DNA from: Eptesicus fuscus
Taxonomy: Eukaryota; Chordata; Mammalia; Chiroptera; Vespertilionidae
Length of the DNA: 64,000 bases
Reading direction: 5' to 3'
Assembly: GCF_027574615.1 (NCBI RefSeq)
Contig: NC_072490.1
Location: forward strand, 59,007,930 to 59,071,929
The notes beneath the pieces are model-generated. The model was not told where the DNA came from. It saw only the letters and a program-made list of their open reading frames with translations, and ran no database searches. Below are positions 44,001-53,261 of this stretch, one piece after another. Position 1 is the first letter of the stretch. Every line of letters begins with the position of its first letter. The position numbers and the translations under genes are program-made.

Positions 44001-44056
44001 TCCTATATAATAAAAGCCTAAAATGCAAATTGACCAGTCGCTATGATGTCCACTGA

Positions 44057-44070
44057 CCACCAGGGGGCAG
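44057..44070 (+). promoter_or_regulatory. CTCF-consensus motif (plus strand)
   Basis: TGACCACCAGGGGGCAG spans 44054-44070 and matches the 17-base core consensus YGRCCASYAGRKGGCRS at every position. It faces the inverted site 16 bases to the right. Confidence 0.6.
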
Positions 44071-44086
44071 ATGTTCAATGCAGGAG

Positions 44087-44100
44087 CCGCCCCCTGGTGG
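44087..44100 (-). promoter_or_regulatory. CTCF-consensus motif (minus strand)
   Basis: The minus strand reads TGACCACCAGGGGGCGG over 44087-44103, again matching the 17-base core consensus. Together with 44057-44070 it forms an inverted pair with a 16-base spacer. Confidence 0.6.
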
Positions 44101-44393
44101 TCAGTGTGCTCCCACAGGGGGAGCGCTGCTCAGCCAGAAGCCAAGCTCACGCTGGTGAGCGCAGCAGCAATGGCAGGAACCGGTCCAGCCTACGCATATC
44201 TTGGGCATTTTTGTGCCATTTTAACTTCTGCTTCCAGCACTAAGGAGCACCGAGCCAAGTGGTCAGGAGCAGCGAGCAGGCGGGCAATAAGGAGCAAGGG
44301 GTCCCAGACTGCGAGAGGGCGCAGGCCAGGCTGAGGGGGTGCCTCTCCCCGCCTCCCCCGGCAGTGTACAGATTTTGTGCACTGGGCCTGTAG

Positions 44394-44586
44394 TCTATAA
44401 TAATAAAAGCGTAATATGCGAATTAGACCAGACGTCTTTCTGGACATCCTTCCAGACAACCTTCTGGACGAAGCTGAGGCTGTGAGGGAAGTCCGGGTCC
44501 TGGGTGCCGGAGGGAAGCCAGTGCCAGCAGCCGGGGGAAGGAAGGCCTACCTACTCTTGCATGAATTTCATGTATCGGGCCTCTAG
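44394..44586 (+). mobile_element. Helitron, second of the triplet
   Basis: It starts TCTATAATAATAAAAGCG directly after the CTGTAG of the first and ends GAATTTCATGTATCGGGCC, then TCTAG at 44586. The 5' part repeats ggacatccttccagacaacc-type text. At 193 bp it is one of the shortest complete copies. Confidence 0.85.
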
Positions 44587-44886
44587 TATATAATAAAAGG
44601 CTAATATGTCATTCGACCCAATAGTGGATCGACCAGTCGCTATGACATGGACTGACCACCAGGGGCCAGACGCTCAATGCAGGAGCTGCCCTCTTGTGGT
44701 CAGTATGCTCCCACAGGGGGAGCACCGCTCAGCCAGAAGCCCTGAGCCAGGCTCACAGCTGGCGAGCGCAGTGGCGATGTCGGGAGCCTCTCCCGCCTCC
44801 ACGGCAGACTGCAAGAGGGAGCAGGCTGGGCTGGGGGACACCTCCCCCAGCCCCAAATGCACCAATTTCGTGCACCAGGCCTCTAT
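44587..44886 (+). mobile_element. Helitron, third of the triplet, CTCF-motif subfamily
   Basis: The start TATATAATAAAAGGC follows the previous CTAG at once; TCC of the usual start is reduced to T. It ends AATTTCGTGCACCAGGCC, then TCTAT. Two degraded CTCF-type sites lie at 44656-44669 (CCACCAGGGGCCAG) and, on minus, 44686-44699 (CCACAAGAGGGCAG), each one base off the 14-base core. It is otherwise similar to 44001-44393. Confidence 0.82.
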
Positions 44887-44905
44887 AACAGATAAAATTC
44901 TGGTA

Positions 44906-45372
44906 TGTAGGAAGCGGTTAGAGGGTTAAGCCTCGGACTGACCTGCTGGCAAAGTCACAAACAAGTCCCAGCTTGGAGGGCACAGCCCTCTAAGCATAAT
45001 TAAGCTTGATCCTGTAACTGATCCCTGGATCTTTCCTGGGTAGCTAGTGGGCTGTGGAAGGGGCAGCAAGTGCTGCCAAAACAAGTGAAACTTACAACAA
45101 CATTGTAGATTACCTTGTTTGTCCCTGATTATAAATAAAGCACCAGATTTGCAGTCTAGATCTGTTCCGTGGCCTCAGCAAGGCACAGAAAGATCCACCC
45201 AGGCTCCCAGCTTCATGAATCTATTTCTGCGTCTTGTTTTCTTTACTTCTAATTATTTCTCAATCCCTGGCCGCCTCCATTTAGAACTGGTTTGTTCATC
45301 TCGCTTTCCACACGGGACGTGGAAAAGGGAGATCCCCGCCATGTCTGGCCCCGGCCGCATCAGGCCCCCGCA
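44906..45372 (+). mobile_element. Solo LTR of an endogenous retrovirus (class II-like)
   Basis: The 467-bp sequence begins TG (tgtaggaagcgg), ends CA (ggcccccgca), and is flanked by perfect 6-bp repeats ctggta (44900-44905, 45373-45378). It contains a TATA/AATAAA-type string tataaataaagc near 45131 and a pyrimidine-rich R/U5-like part. A 6-bp duplication is typical of betaretrovirus-like (ERV2) elements. No gag, pol or env remains, so it is a product of LTR-LTR recombination. The class is inferred; the LTR structure is direct. Confidence 0.85.
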
Positions 45373-45572
45373 CTGGTATTTAAATTATTCATCAGTTCAA
45401 AAGAGTCTGTAGTCGACCTCTTGAAAATCCTCTCCCAAGAGAATTAACAACCATTTTGAGTCCTAATTCAGCTACAATATTTCTAAGTAAAACATAGACT
45501 TCGTGATCTTGCCGATTTTAACCCACTTTTAACTCCTGAGGCATATTCTTCGTCTTGAAAGGCCCTCTCTAG

Positions 45573-45634
45573 CAGCGGTCACCAACCTTTCAGACTCGGT
45601 CTGAAAGGTCACAGTCACCAGTTGGTGACTGCTG
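45573..45634. mobile_element. Tiny hAT MITE (62 bp), CAGCGGTCGCCAACC family
   Basis: Ends CAGCGGTCACCAACC and GTTGGTGACTGCTG; inside, ctttcagactcgg/tctgaaagg adds a second inverted pair. Flanks ctctctag (45565-45572) and ctctttag (45635-45642) match at seven of eight. Confidence 0.85.
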
Positions 45635-45777
45635 CTCTTTAGTCACTGCTTTACAAAACCTTTCTGAGATACCTGTTTCCAAAGCCTTAAGCGACGCACA
45701 GAACAGAATGCAATTCCAGAGGAAGACATTCTTTGGTTCTCCTGAGAGGTCACCTTTTTTAAACAGACAGTGCTTCA

Positions 45778-45930
45778 GAATATTTTTTTAATTGATTTCA
45801 GAGAGGGAGTGAGAGAAACATCAATAATGAGAGAGAATCATTGATTAGCCACTTCCCACACACCCCACACCAGGATCCTGCCAGCAACCCGGGCATGTGA
45901 CCTCCTGGTTCATCGGCCAGGCATGTTATA
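45778..45930 (-). mobile_element. Bat SINE fragment, antisense, head truncated
   Basis: The tail side tttttttaattgatttcaga and gagagaatcattgattagcc lead to gcatgtgacctcctggttc, then break off before the tRNA-like start. Confidence 0.65.
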
Positions 45931-45934
45931 TTGC

Positions 45935-46150
45935 AGTATCATTGACATACATTATATTATCACAATTATTAGTTTCAGGTGTACAACATAACAATTCACT
46001 ATTCATATATACAGTATTGTGAAATGATCATCACTATACTGTATATAGTTAACATGTCATCATACATAGTTATCAATTTTTTTTATGGTGATGAGAATGC
46101 TTAAGATTTCTTGGCAACATATGAATATGCAAGGGTCCCCTTTTGTGATT
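45935..46150 (-). mobile_element. Old LINE-1 (L1M-type) 3' UTR, antisense
   Basis: The strings ttagtttcaggtgtacaac, cattgtgaaatgatcatc-like text and ttaacatgtcatcatacat are the complement of the old L1 3' end also seen in sense at 15385-15700. Confidence 0.65.
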
Positions 46151-46722
46151 GCTATGAATGGATGTCTAGGTTGAGTCTATAGATTGGGTGGCTATGGGTA
46201 GATTGATGATAGTGCCATAACTAGAGAAAAAAAAACTAAAGAGAAACAACAGAGAATACTGTGACACTGGGAAAGACCAGAGTCCAGGGCAGCTCTGCTA
46301 TGTAGACTTGGGTTAGGAATGGAGCTTTAGGCCTGTTTGTTACCTGTAAATGGGACTATATCTACGTATACATCATAGACTCTTAGGTTAAATGAGACCA
46401 TGCATGAAATGGATTTAACATAGTAACTGCACTATGTAACACCTATTAAATGTTGGCCCTTGCAAGCATTCTTACTGGAGTGGATGAAGATCACCAATAA
46501 AGCCTTTGATGAGCCAAGGTCTTGGTGTTATCTAATGAAATTCCTTCTGGGCCTGCGATACCCTTACAGCACCTAGCTAACTCAGTTAAAGTTGTTAACA
46601 AATGCTAAGCATGAAAAATGTCCAAGATACACCTGTTCTATTAGAACCAAGCATTGCCTTAGGGCATGACCCAAGTACTATTTCAGTAATATAAATACCC
46701 CCCCCCCCAAAAAAAAGATGGA
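46151..46722. other. Unassigned sequence
   Basis: No gene. A C run then A run at 46698-46716 lies next to the SINE. Confidence 0.45.
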
Positions 46723-46735
46723 CCAAAGTCATTCT

Positions 46736-46971
46736 TTTTTTTTTAATCCTCACCAGAGGATATGTTTTCCATTCGTTTTTAGAGAGAGTGGAAGGGAGAG
46801 GGAGAGACAGAAACACCTATGTGAGAGAGACACATCGACTGGTTGCCTCCCGCATGCCCCCGACCATGGCCGGGAGGCTGCAACCAAGGTCTGTGCCCTT
46901 AACCGGAATCAAACCTGGGACCCTTCAGCCTGCAGGCCGACGCTCTATCCACTGAACCAAGCTGGCTAGGG
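46736..46971 (-). mobile_element. Bat SINE, antisense, with 13-bp target duplication
   Basis: Flanks ccaaagtcattct (46723-46735) and ccaaagtaattct (46972-46984) differ at one base. The tail complement (aatcctcaccagaggatatg) marks the ggtgagg-tail subgroup; ggaatcaaacctgggac and ctatccactgaaccaa complement the B- and A-box regions. Confidence 0.88.
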
Positions 46972-47049
46972 CCAAAGTAATTCTGTAAGTGACGTAACAA
47001 AGACCACGTAGGAATATCCCGAGGGCTGTAGTACACCTGTAGCAAATCT

Positions 47050-48149
47050 CACGCACTGCTGCATCCCCGCGCCCCGCCCGGACACCCTGCCACCATCGCC
47101 ATCATGCCCAAGAGAAAGGCTGAAGGGGATGCTAAAGGAGATAAAGCCAAGGTGAAGGATGAACCACAGAGAAGATCCGCCAGGTTATCAGCTAAACCTG
47201 CTCCTCCAGAGCCAGAGCCCAAGCCTGAAAAGGCCCCTGCAAAGGGAGAGAAGGTGCCGAAGGGAAAGGGGCAAGCTGGTGCTGGCCCGGGTGGGAATAA
47301 CCCGGCAGAAAACGGAGCTGCCAAGCGGACCAGGCGCAGAGAGCTGAAGGTGCTGCAGGTGCCAGGGGAAGTGCGGGCCTTTTTGATAACTGTGTATTTC
47401 CGGTGACTGTACAGTCTGAAATACTATTTTTTATCAAGTTTTATAAAAATGCAGAACTTTGTTTTACTTTTGTTTTAAGCTATGTTGTTAGCACACAGAA
47501 CACTTTGTGGTTATTTTGGGGGAAGGACATATAGTACTGATAGAATGTCTCCGAAGCCGACTGACATGGGGAAGCACCTTTCCCTCTACTTTGGAGAAAC
47601 TTCCTCTTAATTCCTAGGAGGAGGGATCTCTGGCTATTGACACACATTAGCCATCTTGGCACAAACACTTGTCGTGTGGGAAATCTAAAATTCGTTTTTA
47701 TGTCCTTTCCTCCCTCTCCACTTTAAGCATAGACTTTGGCTGTCCTAAGCCCAGAAACCTATGGGGACCTGACCCAAAAATTTGGTTTGCAGTATGCTGG
47801 GCAATCTGGACTTTCCAGTGTCACCACTGCAATGGCATTCCTCAAAGAGCAGCAGCTCCATTTTAGATTGTGGATCTACAGATTGATATTCTCTGCCATT
47901 TCATTTCATTTCCTGAAAGTCAGGGTCGGCTTGTGAAAAGCTGTTAAACAACATGCTCAATGTGAAATGTCAATGCTCACTCTAAACTTCCCCGTTCAGA
48001 GCATCAGATGAAGACTTTATTGGGTTTTACAGCGGCTTTCTTTCCGATTTTGGTAGTTCATTGAGGAAGGGAGTTTGAAAGTTGTTGTATACTGTGAACA
48101 ATCAGCTGCCCTGTCCTGTCTGAAATACCATGATTGTTTATGAAAAGTA
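47050..48149 (+). pseudogene. HMGN2: HMGN2 retrocopy (processed pseudogene), main part
   Basis: From the ATG at 47104 the frame starts MPKRKAEGDAKGDKAKVKDE and carries the nucleosome-binding core RRSARLSAKP, as in HMGN2, a 90-residue nucleosome-binding protein. There are no introns and the HMGN2 3' UTR follows to 48149. A one-base deletion near 47327 (gccaagcgg for the expected gccaaaaca) shifts the frame, so the acidic C-terminal AKTDQAQK-like end is lost and the frame runs on to 47406. Lysine to glutamate changes (PEPEP, PEKAP) and lost lysines add to the damage. The copy is not expected to work. The last part of the 3' UTR is at 49677-49707, beyond an inserted Helitron. Confidence 0.93.
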
Positions 48150-48423
48150 TCCTACCTTATAATAGAGAAACATGCAAATTGACCGAACCTCCACTATGCC
48201 CACAGCCAATCAGAGCAAACAAGATGGCGGTTAATTTGCATATGCGGGAGCTGAGCGGTCTGGGTCCAGGAAACATCCTCCGGACCCAGGCCGCTCCTAG
48301 CCTGTAGGCCTGTGCTTAGGTCCTGAGCGGCAGGGGTCCCAGAACGCCCCCTGGCCACTCAGAGCCTATGGGTGTAGGCGCCAAGCAACCTCGACGCGGG
48401 GATGTTCCGCCCCGCCCCAGTGG

Positions 48424-49150
48424 CTTGCAAAGGCTCCTGCACAAAGTGGCGGTTTGGGGCCACGCCCCCAGCCAGGCGCCCAGGACTGGGGGCTGCCACT
48501 GGCCTCTGGGGTGTGCCGAGACCCTGGTGGCCACTGCTGTGTGCTGCCGGGGGTCCCTGCAAGCCCCCAGCCTGAGCGCCTGGCTGGGGGCGTGGCCCCA
48601 AACCGCTGCTTTGTGCAGGAGCCTTTGCAAGCGGTTTGGGGCCACGCCCCCAGCCAGGCGCCCAGGACCGGGGGCTGCCGCTGGCCTCTGGGGTGTGCCA
48701 AGACTCTGGCGGCCACTGCTGTGTGCTGCCCAGGGTCCCTGCAAGCCCCAAGCCTGAGGCCCATGGTCAGGCTGGCTGCTGGCCTCCCCAAGCCACTTGC
48801 AAAGGCTCCCGAACGAAGTGGCGGTTTGGGGCCACACCCCCAGCCAGGCGCCCAGGACCAGGGGCTGCTGCTGGCCTCCTGGGTTTGCCGAGACCCTGGC
48901 GGCCACCGCTGCGTGCTGCCCAGGGTCCCTGCAAGCCTCGAGCCTGGGGCCCATAGTAGGGCTGGCTGCTGGCCTTGGGGCATTTGGAGACGGGGATGTT
49001 CCCACCCCGCCCCAGAGGCTTTCCAAGCTCCAGCACCAAGTGGCAGATTGTGTCCATGCCCCAAGCCTAGCGCCCTCCACAGGGGGATGGCTGCTGGCCT
49101 CTGGGGTGTGCGGAGACCCCGGCAGCCACCACCGGGTGGCAGGGACACGC
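48424..49150. repeat. Large direct and inverted repeats in the Helitron body
   Basis: The block ggcggtttggggccacgccc recurs at about 48450, 48632 and 48822, with a diverged form near 49042, so spacing is 182, 190 and about 220 bases. Arm 48424-48479 is the reverse complement of 48576-48631 over 56 bases with two mismatches; the loop is 96 bases. RNA or single-stranded DNA could fold here. Confidence 0.85.
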
Positions 49151-49204
49151 CCCTAGCCCAGTGGACACAACCCAGGGGCTGCATGAGCTGCAGAGGATAT
49201 ACCT

Positions 49205-49426
49205 TTTTTTAAAAATTTTTTATTGATTTCTTTTTTTTTACAGAGAAGAGGGGAGAGGGATAGACAGTCAGAAATATCAATGAGACAGAAACATCCATTA
49301 GCTGCCTCCTGCACACTCCCCACTGGGGATATGCCTCCAACCAAGGTACATGCCCTTAACAGGAATCAAACCTGGGACCCTTCAGTCTGCAGGCCCACAG
49401 TCTATCCACTGAGCCAAACCATTTTG
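49205..49426 (-). mobile_element. VES SINE, antisense, nested in the Helitron
   Basis: The text ttttttattgatttctttt, gggagagggatagacagtc, ctgcctcctgcacactcccc, ggaatcaaacctgggac and ctatccactgagccaaacc is in antisense order. Flanks gaggatatacctttt and agtaaatacctttt may be a decayed target duplication. Confidence 0.82.
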
Positions 49427-49676
49427 AGAGTAAATACCTTTTCTGACAACTCATTGGCTAAGCTCCCTGTAGGCCACCAATTGCAGTGTTCTTGGTAATT
49501 TGGGTTATAAGAATCCAAGAAGGTAATGTAGGGTTTTTCCACCACACTATTGAAGGAAAAAACGAAGGTTCCTTGAGGGGTCCCAGATTGGAGAGACTGC
49601 AGGCTGGGCTGAGGGACAACACCCCCCGCTACCCCTCCCCCCCGCCGTGCACGAATTTCGTGCACCGGGCCTCTAG

Positions 49677-49707
49677 TCTTTAATAAAGCTGGATACAGTT
49701 TGGAAAA
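49677..49707 (+). pseudogene. HMGN2: HMGN2 retrocopy, 3' UTR end with poly(A) signal
   Basis: The text tctttaataaagctggatac and then agtttgg is the end of the HMGN2 3' UTR, with AATAAA. An A-rich tail (aaaaacacacacag) follows. It belongs to the copy at 47050-48149. Confidence 0.88.
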
Positions 49708-50747
49708 ACACACACAGATAAACAAAAAAGAACCCTCATCTCCCACACTAGGTGTTCTAAGAGGACATCCTTAACAGGAAATTAACGTTCTTAACAGGAG
49801 ATTAACTGAATCTAGTATTTTGGTCAGCTGCAATGAATTTCTTAGACTGGGATATAAGGCACAAGGATACCCATACATGAAGGATTGCAAAATAAAAAAC
49901 ATTAACTATAACTTAAATAAGGATGCTCAGCTACACATAAACTCTACAATGCCAAAACATTTTAAAAGATAAAGCTTTCCTATTCAGATACTCTGAAATA
50001 TATAAATATTTCTGAATATATATTGGGAAGTGAGACATTACAAATAAATTATTTTCTATGTATTTTTAGACAATTTGGCACTGTGATAGCTAAGGGTCAT
50101 TTTATTATTTATTATAAATTGCCAAAGCTACACAAATCACAGTATTTTAGAACCAAAGAAGACATAGAAATCATGTAGTTCCAGAAATTTCAGAAAATTT
50201 CAAATATCAATTGCAATGCACATTTTAAAATTCAAACTCAGCATAGATACCTATCTGCACATATTTAGTGTCTTACAATGTGGTTATTTTTAAAGTTTTT
50301 ATTCACAATATAACTGCAGTAGCAGAGACTGGGTACGATTACACTTTTCAGAAATCCTAGGCACCGAGATTCCCCCTGCCAAAACAGAAATATTTGAAAC
50401 ACGATTGTGTTACACAAAACTTCATCCCAAAATTCAATTGGGATAGCTACATTCCACAACCCTCCAATAAAGAAAACACCAATGAAGAATTTTATGTTGC
50501 TAAGATTCACCAAGATCAGGAGTGATCAGTTCTTAGCATAAGATTCTGGTGGTTTTTGTGTAAGATTTACAGTCCTAGATCTATAGTAAAGGTTAGGTAG
50601 ACAAGAAGAGAGGCATTGCATTCTCAAGCAAATAACGTGAAGCCAAAGGGGAAAAAAATCTGAAAAGGTAGGAAACCAAGGGGCAAAGAATACACCACCT
50701 ACTCCCCAATTCTGAGCACCAGTACAAAATCACCCGTTATAAACACA
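49708..50747. other. Unassigned 1 kb stretch
   Basis: A/T-rich DNA with no recognised repeat or gene. Confidence 0.45.
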
Positions 50748-50889
50748 CTAGAGGCCGGTGCACAGACTGTGTGAAGGGGCGCGGCCCTCGCAGCCCCAGC
50801 TGCCTCTGCCGGCTGTTGTCCGGACGGTCATCCAGACAGTTGTTCTGCTATTTGGTCTAATTAGCATATTAGCTCTTTATCATATAGGA
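50748..50889 (-). mobile_element. Short Helitron (142 bp)
   Basis: The minus strand starts TCCTATATGATAAAGAGC at 50889 and ends CAGTCTGTGCACCGGCC, then TCTAG at 50748. It is similar in size and middle part (gtccggacggtcatccagac) to 40789-40930. It is joined head to tail to the next element. Confidence 0.85.
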
Positions 50890-51091
50890 CTAGCAGCCCT
50901 GCACACGAATCTGGGTGCCAGTAGCTCGCTGCCGCCCTCCAGTAGCTCTCCACCCGCTGCCCCACCCTCCTGTAGCTCCCCCCGCCCTCCCTCATAGCTT
51001 GCTGCCCTGCCCCCTCCTATAGCTCTCCACTGCCCTACCCTCCTGCTGATCCGTAATCCACCATTTGCATATTACATCTTTATTATATAGA
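50890..51091 (-). mobile_element. Helitron, CAGGGCTGCTAG 3' subfamily
   Basis: The minus strand starts TCTATATAATAAAGATG near 51091, has an octamer (51063-51070) and ends GATTCGTGTGCAGGGCTG, then CTAG at 50890. Together with 50748-50889 it forms a two-element array. The body carries ccctcctgtagctcc-type repeats, as in 40266-40710. Confidence 0.82.
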
Positions 51092-51401
51092 ATACCGTTG
51101 ATGCATACCAAAAATACTTGTCAAAATGAGCTGATAGCTTACTATCATACATTTTGTCCCAGAGCACCCAACAACAAATGGACATCATGTGACTTCCTTA
51201 ATTTCCTAACTGGAGAAGAAACGTGAAATAAATGAAAGCAGAATCTATACGTTAGAACATGAACACTGAACATCTAACGACATATCTTATACTGACTCTA
51301 TCCAGGGAACAAGTGCCTTTCACTGCACTCCTGCCTTGGGAGAGTCAATCATTCACAAACTGACTTTAAAGATGGCATGCAATGTTCTTTCAAAGAACTG
51401 T
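51092..51401. other. Unassigned sequence
   Basis: Nothing recognised. Confidence 0.45.
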
Positions 51402-51590
51402 GCAGCCCTGGCCAGTGTGGCTCCATGGTTAGAGTGCCATCCTGTTCACCAAAAGTTTGCAAGTTCCATCCCAGGTCAGGGGCGTGCGTGAGGCAACCAA
51501 TCAATGTTTCTCTTTGTCCCCCTCTCCCTTCCTTTCCTTCTAGACTCAATAAAAAAGCATATCCTCTGGTGAGGATAAAACAAAAAAAGC
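51402..51590 (+). mobile_element. tRNA-derived bat SINE with 9-bp target duplication
   Basis: The flank aagaactgt is repeated at 51393-51401 and 51591-51599. The head ccctggccagtgtggctcc is followed by gttccatcccaggtcagggg, gtgaggcaaccaatcaatg, and a tail with atcctctggtgagg. It is an older, shortened copy. Confidence 0.8.
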
Positions 51591-51599
51591 AAGAACTGT

Positions 51600-52374
51600 T
51601 AATTTTCTGAATAAATCAAGCGATGAACAGCACTTCAAAGAATATGATTTTAAGGCAGTCAGTATATATTGCATATTCTCAGCCTATTTTTATGGATATA
51701 TTATCCAAGAGACAGAATGATAAACATTCTAGAAAGAGAAACATCACAACAAGCAAAATAAGCCAAGTAATCTACATAGGCATATGTTAACTTGTACATC
51801 ATAGCTGCTCTGATCAGGCTAGTAATCTCAGGATAATTATCATCCCCTCTTCTAATTCATATGGCCCTGGAGCCGGAGGAGGATGCCCTCTCCAAGACAG
51901 CCCAGGTGCAAGGGAAAGATCAAAAGAATGCAGTGAATAATGTGTCCATAATAAGCCACCTTTCTGTTTCTTCTCTTCCACTGAATGTGAAGTCAACTAA
52001 GTCACTAGGCTTGTCGGAGCCCGGGCTTCTTCATCGGGGAGATGAGTAACGAGTCTCTCTCAGGATTCTGAGTGTTACAGTGGGAATGTGCATATAAAAT
52101 GGGCATGCAAAATGTAAAATACTGGGCTAATATATGGTATTGGAGGACATCATCTCAAAATTTAAGTATAAATATTCAAATGGCTGGTGCTCAAGTATCT
52201 GTCCATTCACTAGTCATAACGTAAAGATTACCTCATGTACTAATTATAGATTTATTCACTAGTAAATTAAAAGAAATCAGTCATGTCTTTAGAATGATCA
52301 GTCATTCAATCTAATACACACTCCATTGGAATAACGATAACATTACCAAAAGGTGAATGAATACTGCTTACACC
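51600..52374. other. Unassigned sequence
   Basis: No gene or clear repeat. Confidence 0.45.
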
Positions 52375-52560
52375 ATGTATCCGTACCAGGTCCTATGCCT
52401 AGTATGCTACACTCATTTAACCCTTACAATGCCCACCTCCTGTGGAGAAGTTATTATCCATCATGAAGAATGAAAGCACGAGCTCCAGCAGCATGCCCAA
52501 GGTCACAGGTTAGCGAAGGACAGAGCGGGCTGGCGTGACACCAAAGCCCTGCTCTCACCT
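52375..52560 (-). mobile_element. MIR SINE, antisense
   Basis: The strings cactcatttaacccttac, gttattatcc and gcccaaggtcacaggttagc, then cagagcgggctggcgtgac, are the complement of the MIR core and tail. It is an ancient mammal-wide SINE. Confidence 0.75.
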
Positions 52561-52619
52561 CCTCTCCAACACGGCCATAACTGTGAAATGCACACCAAAT
52601 TCTGAAGACTTATGAAAAA

Positions 52620-52796
52620 AAGAATGTGAGATATCTCACTGCAAGTTTATAATGATTACATGTTTAAATATTTTTTAAAAAATGTATTCTTAAAAGTTAT
52701 TTCACCTGCTTCTTTTTACATTCTTACGGTGGCTACTAGAAAGTTTAAATTTACATGTGGCCTGCAATGCATTTACTTACATTGGACAGCACTGAT
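52620..52796 (-). mobile_element. Ancient Charlie-type hAT relic
   Basis: The text ggtggctactagaaagttta, aatttacatgtggcc and attggacagcactg complements Charlie-family termini of the CAGTGCTGTCCAATAGAA type. The other end is not clear. Confidence 0.5.
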
Positions 52797-53261
52797 TTAG
52801 AACATCATACAGGATATTGTGCAAATACAAAGAGCACAAAGCAATTTTAAATTTACAAACAACATGTTTAGAGCACAGATACTTTCCAATCTTAATAGCT
52901 GTTCTAATATCAAGTTAATGTAACCAATATAAACAAGACTTTAAAATCCCTTAGTGTAAAAATATAGTTCCAGTTATTTAAATGTCAATACTGCAGAATT
53001 TTTTTAAATGCCCTATTATGAAAATTAGTCTTTCCAACTACAAAAGTAATACCAACTCATCCACACTATAGAAATTATAGAAAAACACACACAAGGATAA
53101 CCCTACCAATCAGAATATTCTGATCAGTAATTACTTCTAGGTGTGTACTAGTATATTAAATGGTATGAATACTACTTAAAGTGGAATCACACTGCTTATC
53201 ATTTTGTAACTTGCTTCTTTCTATTATGACATTATCTTTTATTACATAGTCTTCCTGAAAT
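52797..53261. other. Unassigned sequence
   Basis: No gene. The part near 53040-53260 may be further L1 or other old LINE text, but I cannot place it. Confidence 0.4.

Larger units (their letters stand above)
44001..44393 (+). mobile_element. Helitron, first of a head-to-tail triplet, CTCF-motif subfamily
   Basis: It starts TCCTATATAATAAAAGCC after A at 44000 and ends TTTTGTGCACTGGGCC, then TGTAG at 44393. An octamer ATGCAAAT lies at 44023-44030. Two CTCF-consensus sites in opposite orientation lie at 44057-44070 and 44087-44100. It has no coding capacity. Confidence 0.88.
48150..49676 (+). mobile_element. Large Helitron (1,527 bp) splitting the HMGN2 retrocopy
   Basis: It starts TCCTACCTTATAATAGAG after A at 48149 and ends CGAATTTCGTGCACCGGGCC, then TCTAG at 49676, before T. 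Left flank gaaaagta and right flank tctttaataaag are contiguous in HMGN2 mRNA as I recall it, so the insertion is precise and has no target duplication. Inside are an octamer (48172-48179), AAGATGGCGG (48221-48230), a GC-rich repeat block (48424-49150) and a VES SINE (49205-49426). Open frames up to 272 codons exist on both strands within the repeats, but no replicase or helicase motif is seen. Confidence 0.88.

Noticed and set aside
44906..45372. Provirus with coding genes around the LTR
   Set aside because: Flanking 6-base duplications directly border a single LTR, and no gag, pol or env sequence is nearby.
47104..47406. Functional HMGN2 gene
   Set aside because: It has no introns, a one-base deletion shifts the C-terminal frame, key lysines have changed and the 3' UTR is split by a Helitron.
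48316..49212. Open frames of 252-272 codons on both strands
   Set aside because: They lie in GC-rich direct and inverted repeats inside a Helitron, overlap in several frames and show no conserved motif; low stop-codon density from base composition explains them.
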